From an uncultured Erythrobacter sp. (GTDB lineage: Bacteria > Pseudomonadota > Alphaproteobacteria > Sphingomonadales > Sphingomonadaceae), in the NCBI RefSeq assembly GCF_947502395.1, contig NZ_CANMZM010000002.1, forward strand, positions 744,001-808,000: a DNA stretch of 64,000 bases, given 5' to 3'. Position 1 is the first letter of the stretch. Every line of letters begins with the position of its first letter. The translations under genes and the position numbers were made by a program. Below the pieces are notes generated by a model that saw nothing but the letters and a program-made list of their open reading frames with translations, did no database searches and was not told the origin of the DNA. This document shows positions 54,265 to 63,887 of the stretch, piece by piece.

Positions 54265-56907
54265 ATGGATATTGCACACGACTCGATCACCGTCGCCCCA
54301 CCAACTCCCGCAGAGCCCCCTCTGATAAGACGCGAGGATTATACGCCCTTCGCATGGATAGTGCCTGAGACACAGCTTCACTTCGATCTTGGTATTGAAA
54401 GGACTACGGTGACAGCGACGCTCACCGTCCGGCGCAACGCAAAAGCGGTCGCATCCCAAGTCTTACGGCTGAACGGCGATGGCCTCACCGCGAAAAGTGT
54501 GATGGTTGATGGCACCGTATCTGACGATTGGGTGATGGAGGGGCCGGACCTTCTTTTGACGCTTCAGGGTGAAGATCATCAGGTGACAATCACAACAGAG
54601 ATTACGCCTGATCAAAACACGACACTTATGGGCCTCTATGCGTCAAACGGTATGCTGTGCACACAGTGCGAAGCGGAAGGCTTTAGGCGGATCACCTTCT
54701 TCCCGGACCGTCCCGATGTGCTCTCGACTTACCGCGTGCGGATGGAAGGCGAAAGGTCCGCCTTTCCGATCCTTTTGTGCAATGGCAATAAAGAGGCGAC
54801 AGGCGAACTTGAAGGAGGGCGACATTTTGCCGAGTGGTTCGATCCGTGGCCCAAGCCCTCGTATTTGTTCGCCCTTGTTGCTGGCGATCTTGCCGCTAAA
54901 TCTGGACCCTTCACCACCATGTCTGGCCGGGAGGTGGAGTGCAATATCTGGGTGCGTGCAGAGGATCTGGACCGCACGGACCATGCGCTCGAATCGCTCC
55001 ATCGGTCGATGAAATGGGATGAGGACGTGTTTGGGCGTGAATACGATCTTGATCTCTACAACATTGTAGCCGTTTCAGATTTTAACATGGGGGCGATGGA
55101 GAACAAAGGTCTCAACGTCTTCAACACGAAATTTGTGCTCGCCGATAGCGACACCGCGACCGATGCGGATTTTGACGGCGTGGAAGGGGTGATCGCGCAC
55201 GAATACTTCCACAATTGGTCTGGCAATCGCATCACTTGTCGCGATTGGTTTCAATTGAGCCTCAAAGAGGGCTTTACCGTCCTGCGCGATCAACTGTTCA
55301 GTCAGGATATGCGCGGAGAGGCGGTAAAGCGGATTGAGGATGTGCGCATCCTCCGCGCAGCGCAATTCCCTGAGGATGCAGGGCCTTTAGCACACCCGAT
55401 CCGTCCGGACAGCTACCGCGAAATCTCGAACTTCTACACCGCGACCGTCTACAATAAGGGCGCAGAAGTCATCCGCATGATGCGGTCGATGGCTGGCGTG
55501 CAAGCCTTCCGCAAAGGCACCGACCTTTATTTTGACCGCCACGATGGCGAAGCGGCGACCTGCGAGGATTTCGTCAAGGCGATCGAGGATGGCGCGGGGC
55601 TGGATCTTGAGCAATTCCGCCTGTGGTATTCGCAAGCAGGCACACCACGCATCGAAGTGAGCGAGCGCGTGGATGGTGAGGAACTGGTGCTTTCGCTGAA
55701 ACAAGTGCTCCCGGCGACACCTGGCCAGACCGAGAAGAGCGCGATGCCTATTCCATTGCGGGTAGCAGTGCACGACTGTGAAAGCGGCGCATTGGGCGCT
55801 GAGCAGACTATTGTTCTCACCGAGGAGCATGGCGAATTCCGTCTCCCCTTGGTTGGCTCAAGACCGGTGGTCTCAATCAATCGCGGCTACACAGCGCCTG
55901 TTGTAATCAAGCGGTCGCTTGACCGTGACGCGCTGCTGTTTCTTGCCGCCAAGGATGATGACTCCTTCGCCCGCTACGAAGCGATGCAGGAGCTCGCGGT
56001 TGGGGCACTTGTCGCCGAGGCCAGCGGCGAGGCCGACGCGGCGCAGATTCTCGCAGGGCGCGAGGCTGTGGTTGAAGCGATGCAGGCGGTTATCACCGAT
56101 GCGTCGCTCGATGATTCGATGCGCAGTGAGCTGATGATGTTGCCGAGCGGAAGCTATCTGTTTGAAGCCATGGCCACGGGTGAACGCAAAGCTGATCCCG
56201 GTGCGATCCACGACGCCCGCGAGGCAATGAAAAAGGCGATTGGGGCGGGGCAATCATCCGAGCTGCATGCCGCTTATGAGCGCTGCGCCAAAGTTGCGTT
56301 TGACGATCCTGCTGGAGTGGGCGCACGCAAGGTTAAGACATTAGTGCTCGGCTATCTTGCGGCATCGGATCCTGACAAGGCCGCTGAGCTTGCTTCACGT
56401 CAATTTGATAGCGCCGACAATATGACCGATCGCCAAGGCGCCTTGATGGTTCTCTCCGGACTTGAACACCCTGCGCGCGAGGAACGGCTTGCCTCTTTTT
56501 ATCAGCGCTACAGCGGCAATGATCTGGTGATTGACAAATGGTTCACTTTCCAGGCGCTTTCGCTTCATCCCAATGTGCTCGCCCATGTTGAGGCGTTGGC
56601 GGGGCATCCGGATTTCACCATGACCAATCCCAACCGCGTGCGTTCGCTCTATATGGCGCTCGCAGGCAACCCTGCGGCGTTTCATGAGGCGAATGGCGCC
56701 GGTTACCGAATGATCGCCGATGTCATCATCGCACTCGACCCCATCAACCCCCAAACTGCGGCGCGCTTTGTACCAGCTCTCGGCCGCTGGCGGCGGATTG
56801 AACCGGGTCGTGCAGCGCTGATGAAAGCCGAGTTGGAGCGGGTCGCAGCACAAGACAATCTGTCGCGCGACACATTCGAGCAGGTGAATAGGAGCCTTGA
56901 TGGCTGA
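54265..56907 (+). CDS. pepN: Aminopeptidase N (M1 zinc metalloprotease)
   Basis: PepN removes N-terminal residues from peptides in the cytoplasm. The protein of 880 residues follows the E. coli layout: a beta N-domain, the catalytic domain with substrate-recognition motif GAMENKGLNVFN (about 276-287), the zinc motif HEYFHNW with His312, Glu313 and His316, and the third ligand Glu335 in LSLKEGFTVLRD. After these come a beta-sandwich (about 450-540) and a helical C-domain. Motifs and length are complete. The stop overlaps the pgeF start by eight bases. Confidence 0.96.
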   Translation: MDIAHDSITVAPPTPAEPPLIRREDYTPFAWIVPETQLHFDLGIERTTVTATLTVRRNAKAVASQVLRLNGDGLTAKSVMVDGTVSDDWVMEGPDLLLTLQGEDHQVTITTEITPDQNTTLMGLYASNGMLCTQCEAEGFRRITFFPDRPDVLSTYRVRMEGERSAFPILLCNGNKEATGELEGGRHFAEWFDPWPKPSYLFALVAGDLAAKSGPFTTMSGREVECNIWVRAEDLDRTDHALESLHRSMKWDEDVFGREYDLDLYNIVAVSDFNMGAMENKGLNVFNTKFVLADSDTATDADFDGVEGVIAHEYFHNWSGNRITCRDWFQLSLKEGFTVLRDQLFSQDMRGEAVKRIEDVRILRAAQFPEDAGPLAHPIRPDSYREISNFYTATVYNKGAEVIRMMRSMAGVQAFRKGTDLYFDRHDGEAATCEDFVKAIEDGAGLDLEQFRLWYSQAGTPRIEVSERVDGEELVLSLKQVLPATPGQTEKSAMPIPLRVAVHDCESGALGAEQTIVLTEEHGEFRLPLVGSRPVVSINRGYTAPVVIKRSLDRDALLFLAAKDDDSFARYEAMQELAVGALVAEASGEADAAQILAGREAVVEAMQAVITDASLDDSMRSELMMLPSGSYLFEAMATGERKADPGAIHDAREAMKKAIGAGQSSELHAAYERCAKVAFDDPAGVGARKVKTLVLGYLAASDPDKAAELASRQFDSADNMTDRQGALMVLSGLEHPAREERLASFYQRYSGNDLVIDKWFTFQALSLHPNVLAHVEALAGHPDFTMTNPNRVRSLYMALAGNPAAFHEANGAGYRMIADVIIALDPINPQTAARFVPALGRWRRIEPGRAALMKAELERVAAQDNLSRDTFEQVNRSLDG

Positions 56908-57694
56908 CCCTGCGCCTACCTCGCCTTCTGAGGTGCCTTTTGCGATTGAGCGCTCGCCGCTCCTCGAAGACGTGTCCCACGGCTTTTTCGGGTCGGCGCG
57001 CGGGGCGCACCAGTTTGGTTTTGGCGGTCCCGGCGATCCGGAGGAGATTCGTGCGCTCAGAAATGCCGCGGCGGGGGCGATTCTGCCCGGTGCCCCTATC
57101 CAAACACCGCATCAAGTGCATTCGCCAGAAGTGATCACGATCAGCAAGGTGACAGACAAGAAATGGCCTGACCACGCCAAAGATCGCCCAGTCGCTGACG
57201 CAGTGGTGACCGATCGTACCGACATTGTTGTCGGGATTGTGACCGCGGATTGTGGCCCTGTGCTCTTTGCCGACCGCGAGGCTGGTGTCGTGGGTGCAGC
57301 TCATGCGGGGTGGCGCGGTGCACATAATGGCGTGCTGGAGAACACAGTGTCTGCAATGGAGGCGTTGGGCGCAACTCGTCCGAACATCGTCGCTGTCCTC
57401 GGCCCCACGATCGCGCAGCCTAGCTATGAAGTGGATGCCAAGTTTTACGAGAATTTCGCTCGAGAAGAAGCTATGCATTTCGCTGCCGCTGGCGTGCGTG
57501 ATGGCAAAGAGCGTTGGCAATTTGATTTGCCCGGTTACATTTTGGCGCGGCTCCGTCATGCGGGGCTGAGCACAATCAGTATCCTTGGTCGCGATACCTG
57601 TACCGAATCGGAAGCCTACTATTCCTATCGTCGCGCAGTGCAGAGCAGTGAACCCGACTATGGGCGACAATTGACTGCAATTTCACCGGGATAG
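56900..57694 (+). CDS. pgeF: Peptidoglycan editing factor PgeF (laccase-domain protein)
   Basis: PgeF (YfiH, DUF152) is a cytosolic zinc/copper-binding amidase that removes wrong L-Ser in place of L-Ala from peptidoglycan precursors. The protein of 264 residues has TPHQVHSPEVITI, the metal motif TADCGPVLFADREAGVVGAAHAGWRGA (noted as TADC and HAGWRGA), GPTIAQPSYEVDAKF and the C-terminal YSYRRA. ATG 56900 lies inside the pepN end, so translation is coupled. Confidence 0.9.
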   Translation: MADPAPTSPSEVPFAIERSPLLEDVSHGFFGSARGAHQFGFGGPGDPEEIRALRNAAAGAILPGAPIQTPHQVHSPEVITISKVTDKKWPDHAKDRPVADAVVTDRTDIVVGIVTADCGPVLFADREAGVVGAAHAGWRGAHNGVLENTVSAMEALGATRPNIVAVLGPTIAQPSYEVDAKFYENFAREEAMHFAAAGVRDGKERWQFDLPGYILARLRHAGLSTISILGRDTCTESEAYYSYRRAVQSSEPDYGRQLTAISPG

Positions 57695-57750
57695 AGGCGG
57701 TTTGGCCTCGCGGCTTGCACGTAGTGGAACCATAAGTGATTAAAACACCA

Positions 57751-57778
57751 TTGGCATTATCTTCAAACGGACTATACG
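57751..57778 (+). promoter_or_regulatory. Candidate promoter of the petABC operon
   Basis: TTGGCA (57751-57756), a 16-base spacer and TATACG (57773-57778) lie about 150 bases upstream of petA in an A/T-richer 235-base gap. No terminator for pgeF is evident: a short GAGGC...GCCTC hairpin at 57695-57711 has no T-tract. Confidence 0.4.
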
Positions 57779-57929
57779 GGCGCCATCCGTGGAACTGAAA
57801 ATGAGGCTCCAACATTATGGTGGCGCGGATAACAGGGATAATTAGCGCAGCTTGCGCTGTCCGTTAGATTAACATGATCGCCGCAATGGGCCTCGCCTAT
57901 CTGCGGTTAAAAGAGCAGGGTATCGATAA

Positions 57930-58484
57930 ATGGCTACGACTGCAGACAATATGAACACTGAAGACGGTGTTCGTCGTCGCGATTGGATCCACATTGCCGC
58001 TGTAAGCTTTGCAGGCGTTGGCGGCGCGTCAGTTTTGTATCCGCTGGTCAGCCAGATGGCACCAACCGCAGACGTTCTTGCGGCTTCGACCACCGATGTG
58101 GATGTGTCCGCGCTTGAGCCGGGTCAGTCGATCAAAGGCGTTTTCCGTGATCAGCCGCTTTTCGTGAAGCGCATGACCCCCGAAGAAATCGCCGAAATGC
58201 AAGAGGTCGACCTTGGCGGCCTGCGCGATGCGGAATCGCTTGAGCAACGGCTTGGCGAAGGCAATGCAGACATTCTGGTCCAGCTTGGCGTGTGCACGCA
58301 CCTTGGTTGCGTTCCGCTTGGCGCTGGTGAGGGTGAAGACAAGGGCGAATTTGATGGGTATTTCTGCCCATGTCACGGTTCGCACTACGATGCGGCTGGC
58401 CGCATCCGCAAAGGTCCGGCACCGACCAATCTGGCGGTGCCTGAATTCGCATTCCAGAATGAGAACGTCATCCGCATCGGTTGA
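57930..58484 (+). CDS. petA: Ubiquinol-cytochrome c reductase Rieske iron-sulfur subunit
   Basis: PetA is the Rieske protein of the bc1 complex. It moves electrons from ubiquinol to cytochrome c1 at the periplasmic side of the membrane. The protein of 184 residues has a twin-arginine-like N-terminus (RRRDW) with one membrane helix (about 20-42). The cluster-binding boxes are CTHLGC (Cys122, His124, Cys127) and CPCHGSHYD (Cys146, Cys148, His149): Cys122/His124/Cys146/His149 bind the [2Fe-2S] cluster, and Cys127-Cys148 form the stabilising disulfide. First gene of petABC. Confidence 0.96.
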   Translation: MATTADNMNTEDGVRRRDWIHIAAVSFAGVGGASVLYPLVSQMAPTADVLAASTTDVDVSALEPGQSIKGVFRDQPLFVKRMTPEEIAEMQEVDLGGLRDAESLEQRLGEGNADILVQLGVCTHLGCVPLGAGEGEDKGEFDGYFCPCHGSHYDAAGRIRKGPAPTNLAVPEFAFQNENVIRIG

Positions 58485-58541
58485 CGTATAGAATTTTCCT
58501 TCAGCAAACTGTTTAACAGCTGAGAAGAGCAAGAGAGCATT

Positions 58542-59852
58542 ATGAGCTTCGCCTGGGCAAACTCTTACGAGCCGAAAAATCCATTCATGGTGTGGATGGA
58601 TGAGAAACTGCCGCTACCGCGCTTGGTCTATAACGCGATTGGCGCAGGTTATCCGGTTCCGCGTAACTTGAACTACATGTGGAACTTCGGCGTTCTTGCT
58701 GGCTTCTTCCTCGTGTTCCAGATTGTCACCGGCATCATCCTTGCGATGCACTATGCGGCGAACACCGATGTGGCCTTTGGTCAGATCGAGCACATCATGC
58801 GCAATGTGAATTACGGCTGGTTGATGAAGTATGCACACGCCAACGGCGCGAGCTTCTTTTTCATGGTGATCTACCTCCATATCTTCCGCGGCTTCTATTA
58901 CTCATCGTATAAAGCACCGCGTGAGATGATCTGGCTCTTGGGCGTGGTTATCTTCCTCCTGATGATGGCAACCGCGTTCATGGGTTACGTTCTCCCATGG
59001 GGCCAAATGAGCTTCTGGGGTGCGAAAGTGATCACTGGCCTGTTTGGCGCTATCCCGTTCATCGGTGAGCCGCTTCAGGTTTGGCTGGTTGGCGGCTATG
59101 CGCCGAACAACTCGACCCTCAACCGCTTCTTCTCGCTGCACTTCCTGTTGCCATTCGTCATTCTCGGCGCGGTAATCCTGCACGTTTGGGCGCTCCATAT
59201 CCCGGGCTCGTCAAACCCAACCGGCGTTGAAGTGAAGAAAGAAAGCGACACCGTTCCTTTCCACCCATACTACACCGCCAAAGATGGTTGGTTCTTGGGT
59301 CTGGTGCTGACGCTCTTCGCCTTCGTGGTGTTCTTTGCACCAAACGCATTGGGTCACGCCGAAAACTGGATCGAAGCCAACCCGCTTTCGACACCGGCGC
59401 TGATTGTTCCAGAGTGGTACTTCTATCCGTTCTACGCGATCCTTCGTGCCTTCACCGGCGATCTCACCATTCCGTTCACCGGAATTGTTCTGATCGAAGC
59501 GAAGCTGCTCGGTGTTATCGCGATGTTTGGCTCTATCCTGCTGTGGTTCTTCCTGCCATGGCTCGACAAGAGCCCGGTTCGCTCCGGCTCCTATCGTCCG
59601 ATGTTCCGGATCTTCTTCTGGATCTTCGTGATCGACATGGCTGCACTGTTCTATCTTGGCGGTGCCAAGGCTGAAGAGCCTTACATCGTGATGAGCCAAA
59701 TCGCGACGGCATGGTACTTCCTGCACTTCCTGGTGATCTTGCCGATCGTCAGCCAAATCGAAGTGCCAAAGGCGTTGCCGTTTTCGATTACCGAGGCTGT
59801 CCTGGGGAAAGATGAGCCAGCAGCCCAAACCGCGGCCGAGCCGGCTGAGTAA
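58542..59852 (+). CDS. petB: Cytochrome b of the bc1 complex
   Basis: This di-heme membrane subunit has 436 residues and eight helices. The landmarks are [50 protein letters not shown] with paired heme histidines, the Qo-site [16 protein letters not shown] and [13 protein letters not shown], each given as short segments. The second pair of heme histidines lies in [21 protein letters not shown]. The C-terminal tail after the last helix is short and acidic. It lies 57 bases after petA and 38 before petC. Confidence 0.97.
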   Translation: MSFAWANSYEPKNPFMVWMDEKLPLPRLVYNAIGAGYPVPRNLNYMWNFGVLAGFFLVFQIVTGIILAMHYAANTDVAFGQIEHIMRNVNYGWLMKYAHANGASFFFMVIYLHIFRGFYYSSYKAPREMIWLLGVVIFLLMMATAFMGYVLPWGQMSFWGAKVITGLFGAIPFIGEPLQVWLVGGYAPNNSTLNRFFSLHFLLPFVILGAVILHVWALHIPGSSNPTGVEVKKESDTVPFHPYYTAKDGWFLGLVLTLFAFVVFFAPNALGHAENWIEANPLSTPALIVPEWYFYPFYAILRAFTGDLTIPFTGIVLIEAKLLGVIAMFGSILLWFFLPWLDKSPVRSGSYRPMFRIFFWIFVIDMAALFYLGGAKAEEPYIVMSQIATAWYFLHFLVILPIVSQIEVPKALPFSITEAVLGKDEPAAQTAAEPAE

Positions 59853-59890
59853 GCCGTTTCACTGACCCGATAACGAGAAAGAGTTAGGTC

Positions 59891-60754
59891 ATGACTATTC
59901 GTCTTGGAGGCATCCTTTTCGGTCTAGGGATTACGGGGGTTCTGCTCTTGTGGTCGCTTCTGCCCGGAGCCCTCAACTTCGCGTTTCCTACGAAACCCGA
60001 CTATTACGCCTTCCAGGAGAAGAATATCGCGCCTGAAGGCGGCTTCTCTTTCGATGGACCATTGGGCACGTGGGACACCCAGCAGCTGCAGCGTGGCTAT
60101 CAGGTCTACAAAGAGGTTTGCTCGGCCTGTCACAGCCTGAAGTTCGTCGCTTTCCGCAACCTTCAGGAAATCGGCTACACCGAAGCGGAAGTTCGTGCTG
60201 AAGCGGCAAGCTGGGAAGTTCCGGGTATCGATCCAAAGGACGGCTCGGTGGTCAAGCGTCCGGGTCTTCCAACCGACATGTTCCCGTCGCCATATGCGAA
60301 CGAAGTCGAAGCACGTGCGTTCAACAACAACGCTCTTCCGCCTGATCTCACGCTTATCACCAAAGCGCGTAACGACGGCGTGCACTATGTTTACTCGTTG
60401 ATGCAGGGGTACAACGAGGTCGATCCAGAAGATCAGGCTAAGTCACCCGACTTTGAGACGCCTGCGGGCCTCTATTTCAACGAGTATTTCTACAACATCA
60501 ACATCGCCATGCCTCCGCAGCTTCTTGACGGGATTGTCACTTACTCAGACGGCACCGAAGCCACTGAAGAACAAATGGCACAGGACATCACGGCGTTCCT
60601 GACATGGGCAGGCGAACCTACGCTGATCAAGCGCAAGCAGACCGGCTGGTTCGTGATTGGCTTCCTGCTCTTTGCGACTTTCTTTGGCTTTATGTCATAC
60701 AAGACAGTCTGGGCTGGGAAGAAGAAAAAGAAAGGCGATGTTGAGCTCGTCTGA
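59891..60754 (+). CDS. petC: Cytochrome c1 of the bc1 complex
   Basis: The protein of 287 residues begins with a short hydrophobic signal or anchor. It has the heme-attachment motif CSACH (Cys77, Cys80, His81) followed by SLKFVAFRNL, the DLTLITKARNDG region and the axial methionine in NIAMPPQLL (about residue 207). A C-terminal membrane anchor (FVIGFLLFATFFGFMSY) is followed by a lysine-rich end. This completes the bc1 operon, and a terminator follows immediately. Confidence 0.96.
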   Translation: MTIRLGGILFGLGITGVLLLWSLLPGALNFAFPTKPDYYAFQEKNIAPEGGFSFDGPLGTWDTQQLQRGYQVYKEVCSACHSLKFVAFRNLQEIGYTEAEVRAEAASWEVPGIDPKDGSVVKRPGLPTDMFPSPYANEVEARAFNNNALPPDLTLITKARNDGVHYVYSLMQGYNEVDPEDQAKSPDFETPAGLYFNEYFYNINIAMPPQLLDGIVTYSDGTEATEEQMAQDITAFLTWAGEPTLIKRKQTGWFVIGFLLFATFFGFMSYKTVWAGKKKKKGDVELV

Positions 60755-60778
60755 TCGTTTTTCAATCGACTAAAAAAT

Positions 60779-60813
60779 GCCCCGTCATCCGCGCTTGGAT
60801 GGTGGGGCGTTTT
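60779..60813 (+). terminator. Rho-independent terminator after petC
   Basis: A 12-base stem from GCCCCGTCATCC (60779-60790) and GGATGGTGGGGC (60797-60808), with two G-T pairs and a six-base loop, is followed by GTTTT. It begins 25 bases after the petC stop. Confidence 0.8.
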
Positions 60814-60854
60814 CGTTCCAGAGCCTCAAATTCCATTCTTTTCCGGAGATATTG

Positions 60855-61406
60855 ATGAGCAATCTGACCTTGTCGCCTGATGCGCTCAAAGCGCTTGTGC
60901 GCACAGTGCCGGATTTCCCGGAACCTGGCATACAGTTTCGCGATATCACCACGCTGATTGGCCACGGCAAGGGGCTCGCTGCGAGTGTCCATTATCTGTC
61001 TGAGCTGGCGAAGGCCAACGGTGCGCAGAAGATCGCTGGGATGGAGGCACGTGGGTTTATCTTCGGTGCCGCCGTAGCCGTTCACATGGGCATTGGCTTT
61101 CTCCCTGTGCGCAAGCCCGGCAAGCTCCCAATCACGACTATCGGCGTGGACTACGCGCTCGAGTACGGCACCGACCGGCTTGAGATCGACCCAAGCGCCA
61201 TCTCTGATGGGGAGCGAGTGGTCATTGTCGACGACTTGATCGCAACCGGCGGCACGGCCCTCGCCAGCGCGCAACTGCTGCGTCAAGCGGGAGCGCGTGT
61301 TGACCACGCGATTTTTGTGATCGACCTCCCAGATTTGGGCGGAGCAGAGCGTTTGCGCGAAGCAAATGTTGACGTTTGCGCTCTGATGTCGTTCGAAGGC
61401 GAGTAA
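60855..61406 (+). CDS. apt: Adenine phosphoribosyltransferase
   Basis: Apt makes AMP from adenine and PRPP in purine salvage. The protein of 183 residues shows PDFPEPGIQFRDITTLI, AGMEARGFIFGAAVA, KPGKLP, and the PRPP-binding motif VVIVDDLIATGGTALAS. ATG 60855 is preceded by GGAGATATT; the frame upstream runs through the terminator and is not coding. Complete and typical. Confidence 0.95.
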   Translation: MSNLTLSPDALKALVRTVPDFPEPGIQFRDITTLIGHGKGLAASVHYLSELAKANGAQKIAGMEARGFIFGAAVAVHMGIGFLPVRKPGKLPITTIGVDYALEYGTDRLEIDPSAISDGERVVIVDDLIATGGTALASAQLLRQAGARVDHAIFVIDLPDLGGAERLREANVDVCALMSFEGE

Positions 61407-61452
61407 GGCACCCTCGAGCCTCGTCGCAAATGAATCCCGAAAGGCCCCAAGC

Positions 61453-63276
61453 ATCTCACTAGAAAGCCAAGCTATTACTATCGCCGCTGTCGGTGCACTT
61501 GGCATTGGCGCGCAATGGGCTGCGTGGCGTACCGGTTGGCCAGCGATCGTGCTGATGCTGGCGGCGGGTTTCATCGCCGGGCCCATCACGGGAATGATCG
61601 ACCCCGAGGCCGCTTTTGGGGAGTTGCTAGACCCCATGATCAGTATCGGGGTGGCACTCATTCTGTTTGAGGGCGGGCTCAGCCTCGATCTTCGCGAACT
61701 CAGACATTCGGGGAGGGCTGTCTGGCGTCTTGCCACCGTTGGTGTGTTGGTTGGTTGGACCCTTGGGGCGCTCGCAGGCTATTATATTGCTGGCCTGGTT
61801 TTGCCTGTCGCGGTTTTGTTTGGTGGCATTCTGATCGTGACAGGACCCACCGTGGTGATCCCGCTCCTGCGCCAAGCGAACATCCAAGCCCGGCCCAATT
61901 CGATCCTCAAATGGGAAGGCATCGTCAACGACCCGACCGGCGCGTTGTGCGCGGTGATCGCATATGAGTATTTCCGCCGGGTCAATGAATTCCCCGATGC
62001 TAGTGTTTTCGATGTCGCCCCGCCATTGATTATAGCTGCAGTCCTTGCAGGACTTATTGGATATGCAGCCGCGCGGATAATTTCATGGCTCTTCACCCGT
62101 GGAGCCGTCCCCGAATTCCTGAAGGTCCCGGTGCTGTTTATCACCGTGATCGCTGTCTTCGTGCTCACTAATCAGATCGAACATGAGGCGGGATTGGTCG
62201 CGGTCACCGTAATGGGCGTGACTCTCGCCAACCGGGATATCTCCAGTCTTCGCTCGATCCACCCGTTCAAAGAGAACATAGCGGTTCTCCTTGTTTCGGG
62301 CATCTTTATCTTGCTTGCGGCTTCGCTCAAATGGGAAGAGCTCACCTATCTCCAGACCAGCTGGCGGCCTTGGGCCTTTCTTTTGGCACTTCTGTTTGTG
62401 GTGCGACCCGTCACGGTTTTGGTCAGTCTCTGGGGCACGACCATTCCATGGAATGAGCGTCTGTTCGTTGCCTGGATCGCGCCGCGTGGGATTGTCCTGG
62501 TGGCGATCTCCGGCCTGTTTGCCCTCCGCCTCGGTGATCTTGGGATTGCCGGTGGACAGATCCTAATCGGTCTTAGCTTTGCAGTGGTGGTCGCCACCGT
62601 TATCGCGCACGGTTTCAGCGTCAACTTGGTCGCCCGGCTGCTCAAGGTGAAGGGTGACAGTCGCCCGGGTCTCTTGTTGGTCGGCTCCACGCCGTGGACC
62701 GTTGCCCTTGCCAAGGAAATGGAGGCGGTTGGCGCACCCGTCATGATCGTCGATCAAAGCTGGCAGAGGTTGGCCAAAGCGCGCCTTGAGGGCCTTCCCC
62801 ATTATCACGGCGAAATCCTCAATGAGGCGACCGAACATAACCTTGATCTGACGCCATTTCAGGTGATCGTCGCTGCTACTGAGAATGAGGCCTACAACGC
62901 GCTCGTGTGTGCCGAATTTGCGCATGAAGTGGGCCAGGATATGGTCTATCAGCTTGGCGAGAATGAGGGTGAAGAAAGTCGGACTGCATTGCCTGAAAGC
63001 ATCAGGGGCCGCGCCTTGTTCGAAGACGGGTTTGACGCGAGCGAAGTGCATGAGCGCACGCGTGATGGTTGGGTGTTCAAGAAGACCAAGCTGTCGGATG
63101 AATTTGACTTCTCGGATGCTCAGAAGAAGCTCTCATCAGAGGCGAGCCTGCTGCTGATCGTTCGCGAAAGCGGCACTTTGCGCTTTTTCACTCACGCCGT
63201 GCGCCCGAACCCGCGCAGCGGCGATATCGTAATTTCCTTTGTGCCGCCCAAAAAACGTGAAAAGGTAAGTGTATGA
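61453..63276 (+). CDS. Cation:proton antiporter (CPA1/NhaP-type) with C-terminal TrkA-N-like domain
   Basis: This antiporter has about 600 residues, with roughly twelve helices (about 15-385; ALILFEGGLSLDLRELRHSG, ILIVTGPTVVIPLLRQA with the conserved region of helix 5, and VNDPTGALCAVIA containing the ion-binding aspartate). A Rossmann-like TrkA-N domain follows (about 395-510; LLLVGSTPWTVALAKEMEAVGAPVMIVD). The start is unclear: homologous-looking sequence extends upstream (SLESQAITIAAVGALGIGAQ) but has no ATG, GTG or TTG. ATC 61453 follows GAAAGG. GTG 61549 is the first standard codon but would lose the first helix. An ATG at 61430 would fit if one base were missing. Confidence 0.87.
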   Translation: MSLESQAITIAAVGALGIGAQWAAWRTGWPAIVLMLAAGFIAGPITGMIDPEAAFGELLDPMISIGVALILFEGGLSLDLRELRHSGRAVWRLATVGVLVGWTLGALAGYYIAGLVLPVAVLFGGILIVTGPTVVIPLLRQANIQARPNSILKWEGIVNDPTGALCAVIAYEYFRRVNEFPDASVFDVAPPLIIAAVLAGLIGYAAARIISWLFTRGAVPEFLKVPVLFITVIAVFVLTNQIEHEAGLVAVTVMGVTLANRDISSLRSIHPFKENIAVLLVSGIFILLAASLKWEELTYLQTSWRPWAFLLALLFVVRPVTVLVSLWGTTIPWNERLFVAWIAPRGIVLVAISGLFALRLGDLGIAGGQILIGLSFAVVVATVIAHGFSVNLVARLLKVKGDSRPGLLLVGSTPWTVALAKEMEAVGAPVMIVDQSWQRLAKARLEGLPHYHGEILNEATEHNLDLTPFQVIVAATENEAYNALVCAEFAHEVGQDMVYQLGENEGEESRTALPESIRGRALFEDGFDASEVHERTRDGWVFKKTKLSDEFDFSDAQKKLSSEASLLLIVRESGTLRFFTHAVRPNPRSGDIVISFVPPKKREKVSV

Positions 63277-63887
63277 GCCCTAATACAGTCTCGCTCGCTA
63301 CCATCCCAGTTCTGCTGTTACTCAGCGCTTGCAATCAGGAACCGGAACCGACGGACACCCCCGATGCCGCAACCACCGAGACTGAGCCTGCGCCAGACGA
63401 GACAGAACCTGTGTCGATTTTGCGGCCCGATGTGGAAGCGGAAACGATCAAACCTATGGACCCAGAGCCGCAAAGCTATGCGACCACGGTCGGATTTCCT
63501 GATGGCGGGAAAGAGCTTGATGCCGATGCGATGGCGGTTCTGGAGCAGGTGCGACAGAGCGATCAGTTCGCGGGGAATGGCGCTATCGTTCTTTACGCGC
63601 ATAGCGATAGCGCGGGCACCGATGCCGACAATGCGAGTATGTCTGAAGAACGGGGGCTTGCGGTTGCCGAATGGTTGATCGCGGCCGGGGCGGAGCCGCG
63701 AAGGATCGACGTGATAGTTTTCGGCGAACAAAACCCCGTTCAACCCAACGCTTTGCCCGATGGTACCCCCAATGAAACGGGCCGGGCAGCCAACCGGCGC
63801 GTTGAGATTGAAATCCTCGCTTCGTCGAGCGATGCGCCTGAAAATGCGATTTTAGAAGCCGCCTCAGAGGTCGGCGACGAGGGCTAG
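63273..63887 (+). CDS. OmpA-family lipoprotein
   Basis: The lipoprotein of 204 residues has a lipobox LLLLSAC (Cys20). An acidic, Pro/Glu/Thr-rich linker (about 21-70) follows, then a C-terminal OmpA-like domain (about 80-190) with [28 protein letters not shown] and the peptidoglycan-binding end [12 protein letters not shown]. It probably anchors the outer membrane to the wall. The start overlaps the antiporter stop (ATGA), and the end overlaps the convergent cysQ-like gene by 24 bases. Confidence 0.85.
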   Translation: MSPNTVSLATIPVLLLLSACNQEPEPTDTPDAATTETEPAPDETEPVSILRPDVEAETIKPMDPEPQSYATTVGFPDGGKELDADAMAVLEQVRQSDQFAGNGAIVLYAHSDSAGTDADNASMSEERGLAVAEWLIAAGAEPRRIDVIVFGEQNPVQPNALPDGTPNETGRAANRRVEIEILASSSDAPENAILEAASEVGDEG